Below, piece by piece: positions 42,261 through 51,770 of a DNA stretch of 64,000 bases; within the stretch, counting starts at the first letter, position 1, and every line of letters starts with the position of its first letter. The stretch is taken from positions 62,001 to 126,000 of the forward strand of contig NZ_JARYTI010000006.1 of assembly GCF_029911635.1 (NCBI RefSeq), in the 5' to 3' direction. This stretch comes from Sphingomonas sp. AR_OL41 (GTDB lineage: Bacteria; Pseudomonadota; Alphaproteobacteria; Sphingomonadales; Sphingomonadaceae). The notes under the pieces were generated by a model. The model ran no database searches and had not been told where the DNA came from. It was given only the letters and a program-made list of their open reading frames with translations. The position numbers and the translations under genes are program-made.

Positions 42261-43499
42261 ATGGCTACCGACCCGCTCCCCGTCACCGCCCCCCTGCCCG
42301 TCTCGATCGACGATATCCGCGCCGCGCATGCGCGAATCCGCGATGCCATCGTCCGCACCCCGACGCTGATCAGCCGCACCTTGTCCGAGCTGACCGGCGC
42401 GACGGTCTATCTCAAGTTCGAAAACCTGCAGTTTACCGCCGCCTATAAGGAGCGCGGCGCGCTCAACACGCTGCTGCAACTGCCGGCAGGGACGGCGGGC
42501 GTAATCGCCGCCTCGGCCGGCAACCATGCGCAGGGTTTGGCCTATCACGCTAACCGCCTCGGCATCCCGGCGACCATCGTCATGCCGACCAATACCCCGA
42601 CGGTGAAGATCACCCAGACCGAAGGCCACGGCGCGACCGTCGTGCTCGAGGGCGATACCTTCGATGCGGCCTATGCCCATGCCCGGCTGCTCGAACAGGA
42701 GCGCGGTCTCACCTTCGTTCATCCGTTCGACGACATCCGCGTGATCGCCGGCCAGGGCACGGTGGCAATCGAGATGCTCGAGGACGTGCCGACGATCGAC
42801 ACCTTCGTCACGCCGATCGGCGGCGGCGGCCTGATTTCGGGCATGGCGACGGTCGCGCGCGCCTGGGACAAGCCGATCGAGGTGATCGGGGTCGAGGCCG
42901 AACTGTTCCCCTCGATGTACAACCGCATCAACGGGCTCAACATGCCGTGCGCCGGTGACACGCTGGCCGAAGGTATCGCGGTCAAGGAACCGGGCGTCAT
43001 CACCGCCGGCATGGTGCGCGTGCTGGTCGACGACATCGTGCTGGTCAGCGAACGCAGCCTCGAACAGGCAGTCAGCCTGCTGCTGCAGATCGAGAAGACC
43101 GTGGTCGAGGGCGCCGGCGCGGCCGGCCTCGCCGCGCTGCTCGCTTATCCCGAGCGCTTCAAGGGCAAGACCGTCGGCGTCGTGCTGTGCGGCGGCAATA
43201 TCGACACGCGGCTGCTCGCCAACGTCCTGCTGCGCGACCTGGCGCGCTCGGGCCGCCTCGCGCGCCTGCGCATCCGCCTGCAGGATCAGCCCGGCGCACT
43301 GTTCAACGTCGCGCGGATCTTCGACCAGGAGCGCGTCAACATCATCGAGGTCTATCATCAGCGCGTCTTCACGACGCTGCCGGCCAAGGGCCTCATCACC
43401 GACATCGAATGCGAAACCCGCGACCGCGCGCATCTCGATCGGCTGATGTCGGCGCTGCGCAAGGCCGGTTACGAAGCGAGTCCCGTCGAGCTGGCGTGA
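42261..43499 (+). CDS. ilvA: Threonine ammonia-lyase with C-terminal ACT domain
   Basis: The enzyme converts threonine to 2-oxobutyrate and ammonia, the first step toward isoleucine. The 412-residue protein has the PLP lysine in QFTAAYKERGALNTLL, the phosphate-binding loop GGGGLISGMATVA and a NIDTRLLANVL segment. Residues about 330-412 form an ACT-type regulatory domain (LARLRIRLQDQPGALFNVARIFDQE). With one ACT domain it is shorter than E. coli IlvA (two), and resembles the TdcB/IlvA forms found in many alphaproteobacteria. A hairpin follows the stop. Confidence 0.93.
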   Translation: MATDPLPVTAPLPVSIDDIRAAHARIRDAIVRTPTLISRTLSELTGATVYLKFENLQFTAAYKERGALNTLLQLPAGTAGVIAASAGNHAQGLAYHANRLGIPATIVMPTNTPTVKITQTEGHGATVVLEGDTFDAAYAHARLLEQERGLTFVHPFDDIRVIAGQGTVAIEMLEDVPTIDTFVTPIGGGGLISGMATVARAWDKPIEVIGVEAELFPSMYNRINGLNMPCAGDTLAEGIAVKEPGVITAGMVRVLVDDIVLVSERSLEQAVSLLLQIEKTVVEGAGAAGLAALLAYPERFKGKTVGVVLCGGNIDTRLLANVLLRDLARSGRLARLRIRLQDQPGALFNVARIFDQERVNIIEVYHQRVFTTLPAKGLITDIECETRDRAHLDRLMSALRKAGYEASPVELA

Positions 43500-43511
43500 C
43501 GAAAGGAATCC

Positions 43512-43538
43512 GGCGCGCGACGAACCGAGTCGCGCGCC
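43512..43538 (+). terminator. Hairpin after ilvA
   Basis: GGCGCGCGAC pairs perfectly with GTCGCGCGCC across the loop GAACCGA, 13 bases past the ilvA stop. The following bases, CTTCGACCCTGCTTCACCTT, form only a weak T-rich run. Confidence 0.65.
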
Positions 43539-43716
43539 CTTCGACCCTGCTTCACCTTGCGCTATTATGACCGGCGCGCATCCGGCCAGGCCTTTCGTCA
43601 TCGAAAACGGCGCGTTAACCCTCAATCATGGTAAAGCGGCTTTTCATCATGCGCGCGACGATTCATAACGTCCTCGCGCCGGCATTCGGCGCCCAGACAC
43701 AGGGGGACCACGGGCA

Positions 43717-44508
43717 GTGACGGCGCCATTTCGCTTTCCACGTTTCTTCGTCACCAGCCCCGCCCCCTGCCCCTATTTGCCGGGCCGGCAGGAGCGCAAG
43801 GTGTTCACCGAGTTGCGCGGGCCGCACGCCCCCGAACTCAACGACGCGCTCGGCCGGATCGGCTTTCGCCGCAGCCAGTCGGTCGCCTATCGCCCGAGCT
43901 GTGCCGGCTGCACCGCGTGCGTCTCGGTGCGCGTCGTCGCCGCCGATTTCGTCGCCAACGCGACCCAGCGCAAGCAACAGCGCCGCAACGCCGATCTCGA
44001 CATTTCCGCCTGCCGCCCCTGGGCGACCGACGAACAATATCAGCTGCTCCGCCGCTATCTCGCCGCGCGCCACCCCGGCGGCGGGATGACGGGCATGGAC
44101 GAGGGCGATTATGCCGACATGGTCGAGCATTCGCCGGTTAATTCCTTCATCATCGAATATCGCGAGCCGTCGCGTCACGGCGAACTCGGCAAGCTGATCG
44201 GCGCCTGTCTGACCGACCAGCAGGCGGATGGCCTGTCGCTGATCTACAGCTTCTTCGACGCCGACAATGCCGACCGCCCCGGCCTCGGCAATCTCATCAT
44301 CCTAGATCACATCGCGCGCGCCCGCGCCGCTGGCCTGCCCTATGTCTATCTCGGCTATTGGGTGAAGGGGTCGGAGCGCATGGCCTACAAGACCCGCTAC
44401 AAGCCGATCGAGGTGCTCGGGCCATCGGGCTGGTCGCTGCTGGTCGACGAAGAGGCGAGTTATCACCCGCCGGCCGAGAAATATGCCGTCATGGCGGCAG
44501 ACGCCTGA
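43717..44508 (+). CDS. bpt: Aspartate/glutamate leucyltransferase (Bpt), N-degron pathway
   Basis: Bpt attaches leucine from leucyl-tRNA to N-terminal Asp or Glu of proteins, marking them for ClpS-ClpAP degradation. The 263-residue protein has the ATE-type core: [33 protein letters not shown] (CxxC), EYREP and [24 protein letters not shown]. The start is GTG at 43717, with AGGGGGACC upstream. A strong bidirectional terminator follows immediately. Confidence 0.93.
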   Translation: MTAPFRFPRFFVTSPAPCPYLPGRQERKVFTELRGPHAPELNDALGRIGFRRSQSVAYRPSCAGCTACVSVRVVAADFVANATQRKQQRRNADLDISACRPWATDEQYQLLRRYLAARHPGGGMTGMDEGDYADMVEHSPVNSFIIEYREPSRHGELGKLIGACLTDQQADGLSLIYSFFDADNADRPGLGNLIILDHIARARAAGLPYVYLGYWVKGSERMAYKTRYKPIEVLGPSGWSLLVDEEASYHPPAEKYAVMAADA

Positions 44509-44548
44509 CTGACAAAAACCCCCGGCGCTACGCCGGGGGTTTTGTCAG
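44509..44548. terminator. Strong bidirectional terminator after bpt
   Basis: The stem ACAAAAACCCCCGGCG / CGCCGGGGGTTTTGT with loop CTA has an A-rich left side and T-rich right side. It can therefore stop transcription of bpt and of the convergent transglutaminase-like operon. Confidence 0.92.
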
Positions 44549-44554
44549 GTACCG

Positions 44555-45349
44555 TCAGTCCTGCGCCGCACCCGCTCCGGCGTCATCGCCTGCCGTGACC
44601 GGCGCACCCAGCCCCGATCCCGCCAGCGGCGCCGCACCCGCCGCATCGAGCGCGATGGCGGCGCGGATATAGCGCTCGTCGGCCGCACTGCCGGTCGCCG
44701 GATCGAAGGTCATCCACCCCGCGTCCGCAACATGCGCCTCGGCCCAGGCATGCGGCACGGCGACATCGTCATCGGCCGCGCGATAGCCCGAAACGTAACG
44801 CGCCGGCACGCCGAGCGACCGGGCGGCGACGATGAACATCTGCGCGAGGTCCGCGGCGGCTGCCGATTCATGACCAAAGGCCTGCGACACGCCGCGCAGC
44901 GCGGCATTGGCATGCCAGCCGCAGCGCCGGTGCAACGCGGCGTTGAGCAGCCCAAGGCGCGTCGCCACATCGTCACTGCCACCGACCGCGCCGAGCGCGA
45001 AAGCCGCGATCAGCGGCTCGGCCGGCGTCAACTCAGTGGCGCGCAGGAACAGCGCAGGCGGCAACGGTTCGACCGAGCCATGCACGATGCCGCCGGCAGA
45101 ATTGGTCAGCACCTCGCCCGACACCGAGAGCTCGATCGAGCTGCACGGCCCCTCGACATAGAGCATGATCGTGCGATTGCCGAAGCCATCGCGGCCGGTA
45201 CGCAGCCGCGCGTCGCAATCGACATGGACATCCCAGTTGGCGATCGCCTGATCGTCATTGTCGTCAGGGCTCAGACGCAGCAGCTGGACGAGGCGGCTGC
45301 GCGGTCGGCCGAATCGATATAGGGTGCGGTGGTCGACCGTCAGCCGCAT
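44555..45349 (-). CDS. Transglutaminase-like protein lacking the catalytic cysteine
   Basis: This 264-residue protein has the bacterial transglutaminase N-terminal beta-domain (LTVDHRTLYRFGRPRSRLVQLLRLSP), then the core with SLGVPARYVSGYR, PHAWAEAHV (His200) and GWMTFDPATG (Asp216). The catalytic cysteine, normally in a GVCQDFAHL-type segment, is replaced: the aligned stretch reads ESAAAADLAQMF, with Ala at residue 165. His and Asp are kept. The protein is probably not a peptidase or transglutaminase and may bind a peptide instead. The acidic Ala/Gly C-terminus is extra. It is the last gene of a three-gene operon. Confidence 0.85.
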   Translation of the reverse strand: MRLTVDHRTLYRFGRPRSRLVQLLRLSPDDNDDQAIANWDVHVDCDARLRTGRDGFGNRTIMLYVEGPCSSIELSVSGEVLTNSAGGIVHGSVEPLPPALFLRATELTPAEPLIAAFALGAVGGSDDVATRLGLLNAALHRRCGWHANAALRGVSQAFGHESAAAADLAQMFIVAARSLGVPARYVSGYRAADDDVAVPHAWAEAHVADAGWMTFDPATGSAADERYIRAAIALDAAGAAPLAGSGLGAPVTAGDDAGAGAAQD

Positions 45350-46284
45350 CAGCTGAACTTGAACTGCCGGCCGATCGCGAAATGCAGTTCGGCATTCTCG
45401 TCGATGAAGTCGCGCAGATATTGGTGCAACCCGCCAGCGATGACCGCGCCCGACCGCGTCTTGAGCATCCGTGCCTGGCGCATCCGCGCCATCCGGTCGG
45501 CTTCGCCGTGCAACCCGGTGCGCTTGGCGAGCAGACCGAGGATCTCGACCGTCTCCTCTGCCGAGGCGGCGAGGCTCCGCGGCATCTCAGCGCGCGCGAT
45601 CAACAGATCGATGACGTTGGCGGGCTTCAATCCTTCCGAATAGAGCCAGCGATAGGCGGTCACCGCCGAGACGGTCTGGAGGATCGTCGTCCATTGGTCG
45701 CGATCGACCACGCCGCCGACCTTCTCGCCCTCGGGCAGCAGGATATGATATTTGACGTCGAGCAGACGCGCGGTGTTGTCGGCGCGCTCGACCGCCTGGC
45801 CGAGCCGGATGAACCAGGTGGTCTGGTTGCGCAGCATGCGGTGGATCGCGCCCTCGAAGCCGCGCGTCTCGGTCTTCACCGCCTCGAGCAGGTTGAGCGT
45901 CGCGGTTGCGCCGCCGGTGCTCGATCGGCTCTGGAACAGCAGCCAGGCGCGATTGATCCCGGTCCAGGCGTCGCGCGTCAGCGCGGTGCGCACCGCGCGG
46001 GCATTGTCGCGTGCACGATCGAGACATCGCACGATCGAGCCGGGATTGTTCGCATCGAGCGTCAGGAAACGCGCGACGTGCGTCTGCGTCACGGTCTCGC
46101 CGGTCAGCGCGAAATCCTCGTCGGTCTCGGTCACGGTCAGCGCGCTCGACCAGGCGATCTCGCCCGCCGGGCGCGGCGACAAGGCATCGAGCCGCACCGT
46201 CGCCTCGACGAGGCGGGCAACGAAATCGGCGCGCTCGACGTAGCGGCCGAGCCAGTAGAGCGAGGAAGCGGTCCGTGAGAGCAT
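45349..46284 (-). CDS. Alpha-E domain protein
   Basis: This 311-residue, mostly helical protein belongs to the alpha-E family. It starts with MLSRTASSLYWLGRYVERADFVARLVEA, the family signature, and has a second segment LIRLGQAVERADNTARLLDVKYH of the same pattern. Family members always accompany a circularly permuted ATP-grasp protein and a transglutaminase-like protein, and have been proposed to act in peptide or amide-bond synthesis. The start overlaps the upstream stop (TGATG), and the gene is coupled to the downstream one in the same way. Confidence 0.92.
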   Translation of the reverse strand: MLSRTASSLYWLGRYVERADFVARLVEATVRLDALSPRPAGEIAWSSALTVTETDEDFALTGETVTQTHVARFLTLDANNPGSIVRCLDRARDNARAVRTALTRDAWTGINRAWLLFQSRSSTGGATATLNLLEAVKTETRGFEGAIHRMLRNQTTWFIRLGQAVERADNTARLLDVKYHILLPEGEKVGGVVDRDQWTTILQTVSAVTAYRWLYSEGLKPANVIDLLIARAEMPRSLAASAEETVEILGLLAKRTGLHGEADRMARMRQARMLKTRSGAVIAGGLHQYLRDFIDENAELHFAIGRQFKFS

Positions 46285-47714
46285 CAGCCGTCCATCAGCA
46301 CGAAGCTGTCCTTGGTACCGCCGCCCTGCGACGAATTGACCACCAGCGAGCCGGCCTTGAGCGCGACCCGCGTCAGCCCGCCGGGCACGACCTGCACGCC
46401 CTTGGCGCCGGTCAGCACGAAGGGCCGGAAATCGACATGGCGCGGTGCCAGCCCCTTGTCGGCCAGTGTCGGCACGGTCGACAGCGCCAGCGTCGGCTGA
46501 GCGATATAGCGTTGCGGTTCGGCGATCAGCGCGGCACGGAATGCCTCGATCTCCTTCTTGCTCGCGGTCGGGCCGACCAGCATGCCATAGCCGCCCGAGC
46601 CGTCGACCAGCTTGACGACCAGCTCGGGCAGGTGATCGAGGACATATTTGAGCGCCTGCGGCTCGCGGCAGCGGAACGTCTCGACATTGGGCAGCTTGGG
46701 TTCACCGCCCGAATAGAAGCGCACGATCTCGGGCATATAGCTGTAGATCGCCTTGTCGTCGGCGATGCCGTTGCCCGGCGCGTTGATCAGCGCGACATTG
46801 CCCGCGGCATAGGCGGCGATCAGCCCGGGCACGCCAAGCATCGAATCCGGCCGGAACACCATCGGGTCGAGATAGTCGTCGTCGATGCGGCGATAGATCA
46901 CGTCGACCTTCACCGGGCCGGAGATGGTCCGCATCCACACGATATCGTCGGCGACGAACAGGTCGGCTGCCTCGACCAGCTCGATGCCCATCGAATCGGC
47001 GAGGAAGCTGTGCTCGTAATAGGCGGAGTTATAATGCCCCGGGGTCAGCACGACGCAGACCGGCGCGGCGACACCTTCCGGCGCAACCGACTGCATCGTC
47101 TGGAGCAGGCGATCGGGATAGCTGTCGACCGCGGCGATGCGGAACTCACGGAACAGTTCGGGACATAGCCGCAACATCGCCTCGCGATTTTCGAGCATGT
47201 AGCTGACGCCCGAAGGGGTACGGGCATTGTCTTCGAGCACGAAGAAGTCGTTCGGCCCGGTCCGCACCAGATCGATGCCGCAGATATGCGCCCAGATGCC
47301 ATGCGGCGGGCGGATCCCGGCGATCTCGGGGCGGAACTGCGCATTGCCGAAGATCAGGTCGGGCGGCAGCACACCCTCATCGAGGATGCGGCGCGCGCCA
47401 TAAATGTCGTCGAGAAAGGCGTTGATCGCCTCGACGCGCTGCACCAGCCCTTCCGACAGCCGCGCCCATTCGCTGGCAAGAAACACACGTGGCACGATGT
47501 CGAACGGGATGATCCGTTCCGACGCGTCGCTGTCGCCATAGACCGCGAAGGTGATGCCAAGCTGACGGAAGGTCGCCTCAGCCGATTGCTGTCGCCGGCG
47601 CAGTTCGGAATTGGGCGTCTCGTCGATCCAGCGACCGAGCGCGGCGAGTTCGGGACGCGCGACCGTCGAATCCGCTTGCCCCATGATCTCGTCGAACGCC
47701 CGCCGTTTCGCCAA
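46284..47714 (-). CDS. Circularly permuted ATP-grasp protein (type 2)
   Basis: This 476-residue protein is the ATP-grasp member of the alpha-E/transglutaminase operon. Recognisable segments are QRVEAINAFLDDIYGARRILDEGVLPPDLIF, GIDLVRTGPNDFFVLEDNARTPSGVSYMLENREAM, VVLTPGHYNSAYYEHSFLADSMGIELVEAADLFV and the C-terminal KLVDGSGGYGMLVGPTASKKEIEAF. ATP-grasp ligases make amide bonds with an acyl-phosphate intermediate, so a peptide-forming role is predicted, but the product is unknown. It is the first gene of the operon, with about 117 bases before it. Confidence 0.92.
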   Translation of the reverse strand: MAKRRAFDEIMGQADSTVARPELAALGRWIDETPNSELRRRQQSAEATFRQLGITFAVYGDSDASERIIPFDIVPRVFLASEWARLSEGLVQRVEAINAFLDDIYGARRILDEGVLPPDLIFGNAQFRPEIAGIRPPHGIWAHICGIDLVRTGPNDFFVLEDNARTPSGVSYMLENREAMLRLCPELFREFRIAAVDSYPDRLLQTMQSVAPEGVAAPVCVVLTPGHYNSAYYEHSFLADSMGIELVEAADLFVADDIVWMRTISGPVKVDVIYRRIDDDYLDPMVFRPDSMLGVPGLIAAYAAGNVALINAPGNGIADDKAIYSYMPEIVRFYSGGEPKLPNVETFRCREPQALKYVLDHLPELVVKLVDGSGGYGMLVGPTASKKEIEAFRAALIAEPQRYIAQPTLALSTVPTLADKGLAPRHVDFRPFVLTGAKGVQVVPGGLTRVALKAGSLVVNSSQGGGTKDSFVLMDG

Positions 47715-47831
47715 TCGTCGCTCCTTGTGCTGGCACCATGCTGCGACGGATTGCTGCGCCGCACAAGGGGGTCGCCATTGATCGAGCGCAAGAACCGCGC
47801 GTTGTTCATGCGTAGCGCGTCGTCGGCGGCG

Positions 47832-48539
47832 TCAACTGCGGGCCGGCTCTGCCGCGGCTATCGTCACAGTGAGGGCGGCAGGCATCGCAAACACGTCTTT
47901 CAAAGCCCTGGCTTCGGGAAGGATGTAGACGACCGCGCTCGACGCATCGAAGGTCGGACGGATATAGGCATCGTAGAACGCTTCGGAGACGTTGATGCAG
48001 CCCAGCGAGATGCGCCGGTCGCTGGGCGAGACGCTGGAAAGGCGGGTCAGGCGATCCCGCGCGGTCGTGCCCGGCTTGACGTCGGTGACGCGGTGGATGG
48101 CGATCGCGCTGTCATAATCGACCCAGACGATGCCGCGCCCGGCAAGGTTGGTCCCCTTTTCCCCGACGAAACGTCCGGCAGGCGTGATGCGCTCGGCCGG
48201 CGCAATCTGAGACAGTTTGCGATTCCCGATACCCGGCGGCGAAACGTCGCCGCGCGCCAGCCCGACAAGGACGACCGTCGACGCGCGCAACCCGCCATCG
48301 CGATCGAACAGGAACAATTTGGCTGCCACCTTGTCGACGATGACGAACGGTAGCGCTTCGTTGTCGCCGGCGGCGACGGCCCAACGGGCGACCGCGCGCG
48401 CCGGCGCCGACGCTGATTCCTCCGCGAAAGCCGCGCGCTCCGGCGGCGTTCGCTCCATCGCTGAGGCCGGTGCCGCGCAAGCGGACGCCGCGACGAGTGC
48501 AATGAACGCGAAGGTTGCGGTGTGTTGTGTCGATATCAT
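47832..48539 (-). CDS. Exported L,D-transpeptidase-like protein (YkuD fold)
   Basis: This 235-residue protein has a signal peptide (TATFAFIALVAASACAAPASA). Its YkuD-type catalytic region has FVIVDKVAAKLFLFDRDG near the start of the fold, a histidine in AIAIHRV and the nucleophile motif RRISLGCINVSEAFYD (SxGCINV). L,D-transpeptidases form 3-3 crosslinks in peptidoglycan or attach lipoprotein to it. It is a single-gene unit upstream of the ATP-grasp operon. Confidence 0.82.
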   Translation of the reverse strand: MISTQHTATFAFIALVAASACAAPASAMERTPPERAAFAEESASAPARAVARWAVAAGDNEALPFVIVDKVAAKLFLFDRDGGLRASTVVLVGLARGDVSPPGIGNRKLSQIAPAERITPAGRFVGEKGTNLAGRGIVWVDYDSAIAIHRVTDVKPGTTARDRLTRLSSVSPSDRRISLGCINVSEAFYDAYIRPTFDASSAVVYILPEARALKDVFAMPAALTVTIAAAEPARS

Positions 48540-48726
48540 CCCTGACGCTAGATCAGCCGAGGAAGGTCCGACAGGGTAAACAAATGGTTACCGGAGAAGA
48601 AGCCGGAAGGAAACATTAACGATATCCGTCAACACTTGCTTCACCGTTCCGCCAGACACAGCCATATCGCGCCCTCGATTGTCCAGAATGCCGGCAATCG
48701 GCGACCGCCTGCCCGGCAGAAACGGG

Positions 48727-50343
48727 TCAGAATACCGGCAACGACTGCGCGTGATGAAAGTAATTCATCGGGTCCCAATGTCGCTTGATGGCGACGAGGT
48801 TGCGCGGCGCATCTCGGAAATTCGCGAGAAAATAGAGCCGGAGCGCATCATCGACATCGCCGCGCGCGTGCGAGCCAAGATCGACATCTGGATAGTTGAA
48901 ATAACAGCCGTCCACCGTCCCCGACGGGTCGCGGGCCGGGTCGGGGGTGCCGCCGCTATCGGCATAAACCGACGAATAGAAGCCGTTCATCCAGTCGAGA
49001 TGCGCGTGCGCCTGCGCCTCGTTCGCGGGTGACGGCGGCCCGCCCGCCGGACAGTCATTGTTCCAATAGGTCTGATATTGCAGCTTCAGGATCGAACTGC
49101 GCTGCGGCACACTGGTTGCCGTCGGGCTCACCCGGTTGATCGCGCCGCCATAGCTGTCCACCTGCAGCAGGGTCTGCGCCATATCCGCCGCCGCGAGCCC
49201 CTCGGGCACCATATGGAGCCAATGGTAGATCGCGCCGATCTGCTGCTCGGGAAAGCCCTTCTTCATATAGGCGGACTTGTATTTGCCGAACTGGTTCGGC
49301 CCCGAGCCGTTGAGCGTCTGCAGCGCCTCGAGATAGGTCAGGTGATTGACGCTGTCGCTGCTCGGCAGCGAGCTCATCATGCCGGGATGGCCGCCGAGCG
49401 GCCGGCGGAGCGGGCTCGATGGCGCGATCCGGTTCAGCCGCAGCCCCAGCTCGCGGATGGTATCGGCGACCCGCAACCGGTGCTGCGCTGCGCTCGCGCC
49501 CGGCGGCGAAACGCTCTGATAGATCAGGCCGATCTGTTCGGCGGCAACATGGTTGATCTTCAACAGCGCGAAATCGGTTTCCGGCATCGTCGCGACGATG
49601 TCGGCATATTCGCGCAGCAAGGCGGCGAAGCTTTCCTCGTCAAGGTCCGTCCAGTTCCACGCCAAAGTCCATAGCGACGCATGGTCGGGCGCGTCGGGCA
49701 GGTCGGCGAAATAATAGCGTGCGATAACGCCGAAATTGCCGCACCCGGCGCCGCGCAACGCCCAGAAGAGATCGCGCTCGGCGCTGTCGCTGCTCGCCTC
49801 GGAAACATGGCGCAGCCGCGCCTGCCGGCCCGGCGCGTCCCAGGTGACGATATCGACGGCGCTGAGATGGTCGATGGTCAGCCCGTGCAGCCGCGATAAC
49901 AGGCCATAGCCCCCGCCCGTAATGTGCCCGCCCGCGCCGACCGAATAGCACGACCCCGCCGGCAGCGTCTTGCCATAGCCGTTCAGCAGGGTGCGATAGA
50001 CCGTCCAGTTCTCGCACCCGGCATCGACGAAAAAGGCCTTGCGCGCCGAGTCATAACCGACCTGGTTGAGCGCCGACAGGTCGATCACCGCCCGCGCCCC
50101 GTCATTGTAGACGAAGTCTTCATAGCAATGACGGCCCGAGGTGACCTTCACGTCACGGCCAAAGGCACGGAGCGCGGCCTCGACACAGGGCGCGGCCTGA
50201 TCGAGCGCTGTCGGAACATAGACCGCCGCCAGATGGGGAGCATGCCAGCGCCGGTCAAAGCCCTGCCGATCGCTCATCAGCAGCGCGGACGGGCCACCCC
50301 GGGTTGGCGCCCGGATCACGTCGCTTGCGCTTTCCGCCGTCAT
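48727..50343 (-). CDS. FAD-dependent oxidoreductase of the berberine-bridge-enzyme type
   Basis: This 538-residue flavoenzyme has a PCMH-type FAD domain with KVTSGRHCYEDFVYN (His that can bind flavin) and GSCYSVGAGGHITGGGYG (Cys that can bind flavin), the bicovalent FAD pattern of BBE-like oxidases. The C-terminal BBE motif is DPMNYFHHAQSLP. Such enzymes oxidise alcohols, sugars or alkaloids with oxygen, making hydrogen peroxide. There is no signal peptide. The ATG at 50343 has GAGGGGGAGAAGG upstream. It is the second gene after the possible heme-binding protein. Confidence 0.88.
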   Translation of the reverse strand: MTAESASDVIRAPTRGGPSALLMSDRQGFDRRWHAPHLAAVYVPTALDQAAPCVEAALRAFGRDVKVTSGRHCYEDFVYNDGARAVIDLSALNQVGYDSARKAFFVDAGCENWTVYRTLLNGYGKTLPAGSCYSVGAGGHITGGGYGLLSRLHGLTIDHLSAVDIVTWDAPGRQARLRHVSEASSDSAERDLFWALRGAGCGNFGVIARYYFADLPDAPDHASLWTLAWNWTDLDEESFAALLREYADIVATMPETDFALLKINHVAAEQIGLIYQSVSPPGASAAQHRLRVADTIRELGLRLNRIAPSSPLRRPLGGHPGMMSSLPSSDSVNHLTYLEALQTLNGSGPNQFGKYKSAYMKKGFPEQQIGAIYHWLHMVPEGLAAADMAQTLLQVDSYGGAINRVSPTATSVPQRSSILKLQYQTYWNNDCPAGGPPSPANEAQAHAHLDWMNGFYSSVYADSGGTPDPARDPSGTVDGCYFNYPDVDLGSHARGDVDDALRLYFLANFRDAPRNLVAIKRHWDPMNYFHHAQSLPVF

Positions 50344-50439
50344 CCTTCTCCCCCTCCCCGGTCGCACCGGCCACGCATCATGCGTTCTTCATCGGCGTGC
50401 GCCGTGGACGGGAAACACGCCGCTTGTCCCCCGGCGGGA

Positions 50440-51534
50440 TCAGGTGCCGCCGGAAACCCTGGTCAGCGTGTTGGTCGTGATGTGCGGGAAGAAGACTTCG
50501 GTCGGCGTGCTCGTTCCCGGCAGGACGATCGGAATGCGCAGCATGATGGTCTGGGAATATTGCAGCTGGTTGAACGACCCATCGCCGGTGTCTTCGATCC
50601 AGTAGGTCGCCTGATATTCCGTCACATCGGCGCGCTGCTGCTCGTAATCGATATTGCCGACCATGCCGCCGCCGAGCGTCGAGTCGACCGTGAGTTCGAT
50701 GAACTGGCTCACCGGGTTGACCGCCAGCGCATCGGTCAGCGCCTGGTTGGGGTTCAGCGCATAGGCCGGCAAGATATTCTGTACCGTCGCAGGAGGCGCG
50801 TAGATCGACGTGTCGATTTGCGGCATGGTGACCGGCAGCACTTGCGCCGGCGGGTTGATGGTCGGCGCGCCCTGCACCGGTGTCGGGTTGCCGTTTGCGT
50901 CCACCGCGATGGCGCCGCACGCCAGCACGGAATTCCCATGCGGCACCGAAATCTGCTTGAAGATATTGTAGGTCAAGGCCGGCGGGACATCACCGAACGT
51001 CTCCGATCCGATGAAGGGCCCATTGCCATCGCCATAAGGTCCTAGCGCCTGTGCCATCGGCTCGAGATATCCCCAGATCCCGTTCTCGAAATGCACCAAA
51101 TCATCCTGGGCGGGGCCATCGGCAATGTAGACGCGCTGTTCGTACAGCAAGGCATTCGACACCTGCGTACCCGTGCCGCCGCGGTTCGCGGCCGCGCCGT
51201 GGATCTGGCTGAAGGTTATCTCCTCATAATAGGCCATGCTTTTGAGGATATAGCCGTAAGGCGATGCCGGGTCGGCGCCGGGCGACTGCGGCAGGACCAT
51301 CAGATTGTAGGAAAAGGGACTCGCCGGGCCCCCGCGCCCCGAACTGCCGAGATCGCGATTGGTCCAGGTGCCGATGAGATGGCTGAGCGGCCCGACCGGC
51401 TGAACGCCGGGAGAGGCCTGCGCCGGCTCGTTGATCAGCGGCAGGGTCAGATCGGGCGGTACCGCGCCCGAGGGATCGACGATCTGACCCTGTTGTCCGC
51501 CGCCGACGCGATCCGATGCCAAGACGATTGCCAT
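50440..51534 (-). CDS. Possible heme-binding beta-barrel protein, partner of the BBE enzyme
   Basis: This 364-residue protein has no signal peptide. Its core, PLSHLIGTWTNRDLG, SPFSYNLMV, MAYYEEITFSQIHG, LLYEQRVYIADG and LVHFENGIWGYLEPM, follows the order of the nitrobindin-type heme-binding barrel (GTWxG, YxEE, YxQ, ExGxW). A second half includes ISVPHGNSVLACGAIAV and a beta-rich region with YQATYWIEDTGDGSFNQLQYSQTIMLRIPI. I am not sure of the family. It starts at 51534 with GGAGGG five bases before, and is followed after 96 bases by the BBE-type gene, which suggests a two-gene operon. Confidence 0.55.
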   Translation of the reverse strand: MAIVLASDRVGGGQQGQIVDPSGAVPPDLTLPLINEPAQASPGVQPVGPLSHLIGTWTNRDLGSSGRGGPASPFSYNLMVLPQSPGADPASPYGYILKSMAYYEEITFSQIHGAAANRGGTGTQVSNALLYEQRVYIADGPAQDDLVHFENGIWGYLEPMAQALGPYGDGNGPFIGSETFGDVPPALTYNIFKQISVPHGNSVLACGAIAVDANGNPTPVQGAPTINPPAQVLPVTMPQIDTSIYAPPATVQNILPAYALNPNQALTDALAVNPVSQFIELTVDSTLGGGMVGNIDYEQQRADVTEYQATYWIEDTGDGSFNQLQYSQTIMLRIPIVLPGTSTPTEVFFPHITTNTLTRVSGGT

Positions 51535-51770
51535 GCGCGCCCTCCATCAATCATAAAACGCTCGCAAGGAACACTGCGATATTCTTCACATGTCAGCGAG
51601 TCGCCAGCAACTTTGCTCCCGTTCAAAAGGACGTGCAATATTATATTGTTGGCATTTTAAATAAATCCATATCCACAACGGATGCGATATGGTCCTTTTT
51701 TAACACCCAATGACATCAGTCGCTTCTTGCTTACTTGCCTGGTCAATTAAGCGCGCGTTCGATCGCCGGA

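Noticed and set aside
51516..51713. A 65-codon frame in the AT-rich gap
   Set aside because: No ribosome-binding site and no recognisable features, and it overlaps the start of the 364-residue gene. The gap is better read as promoter and spacer DNA.
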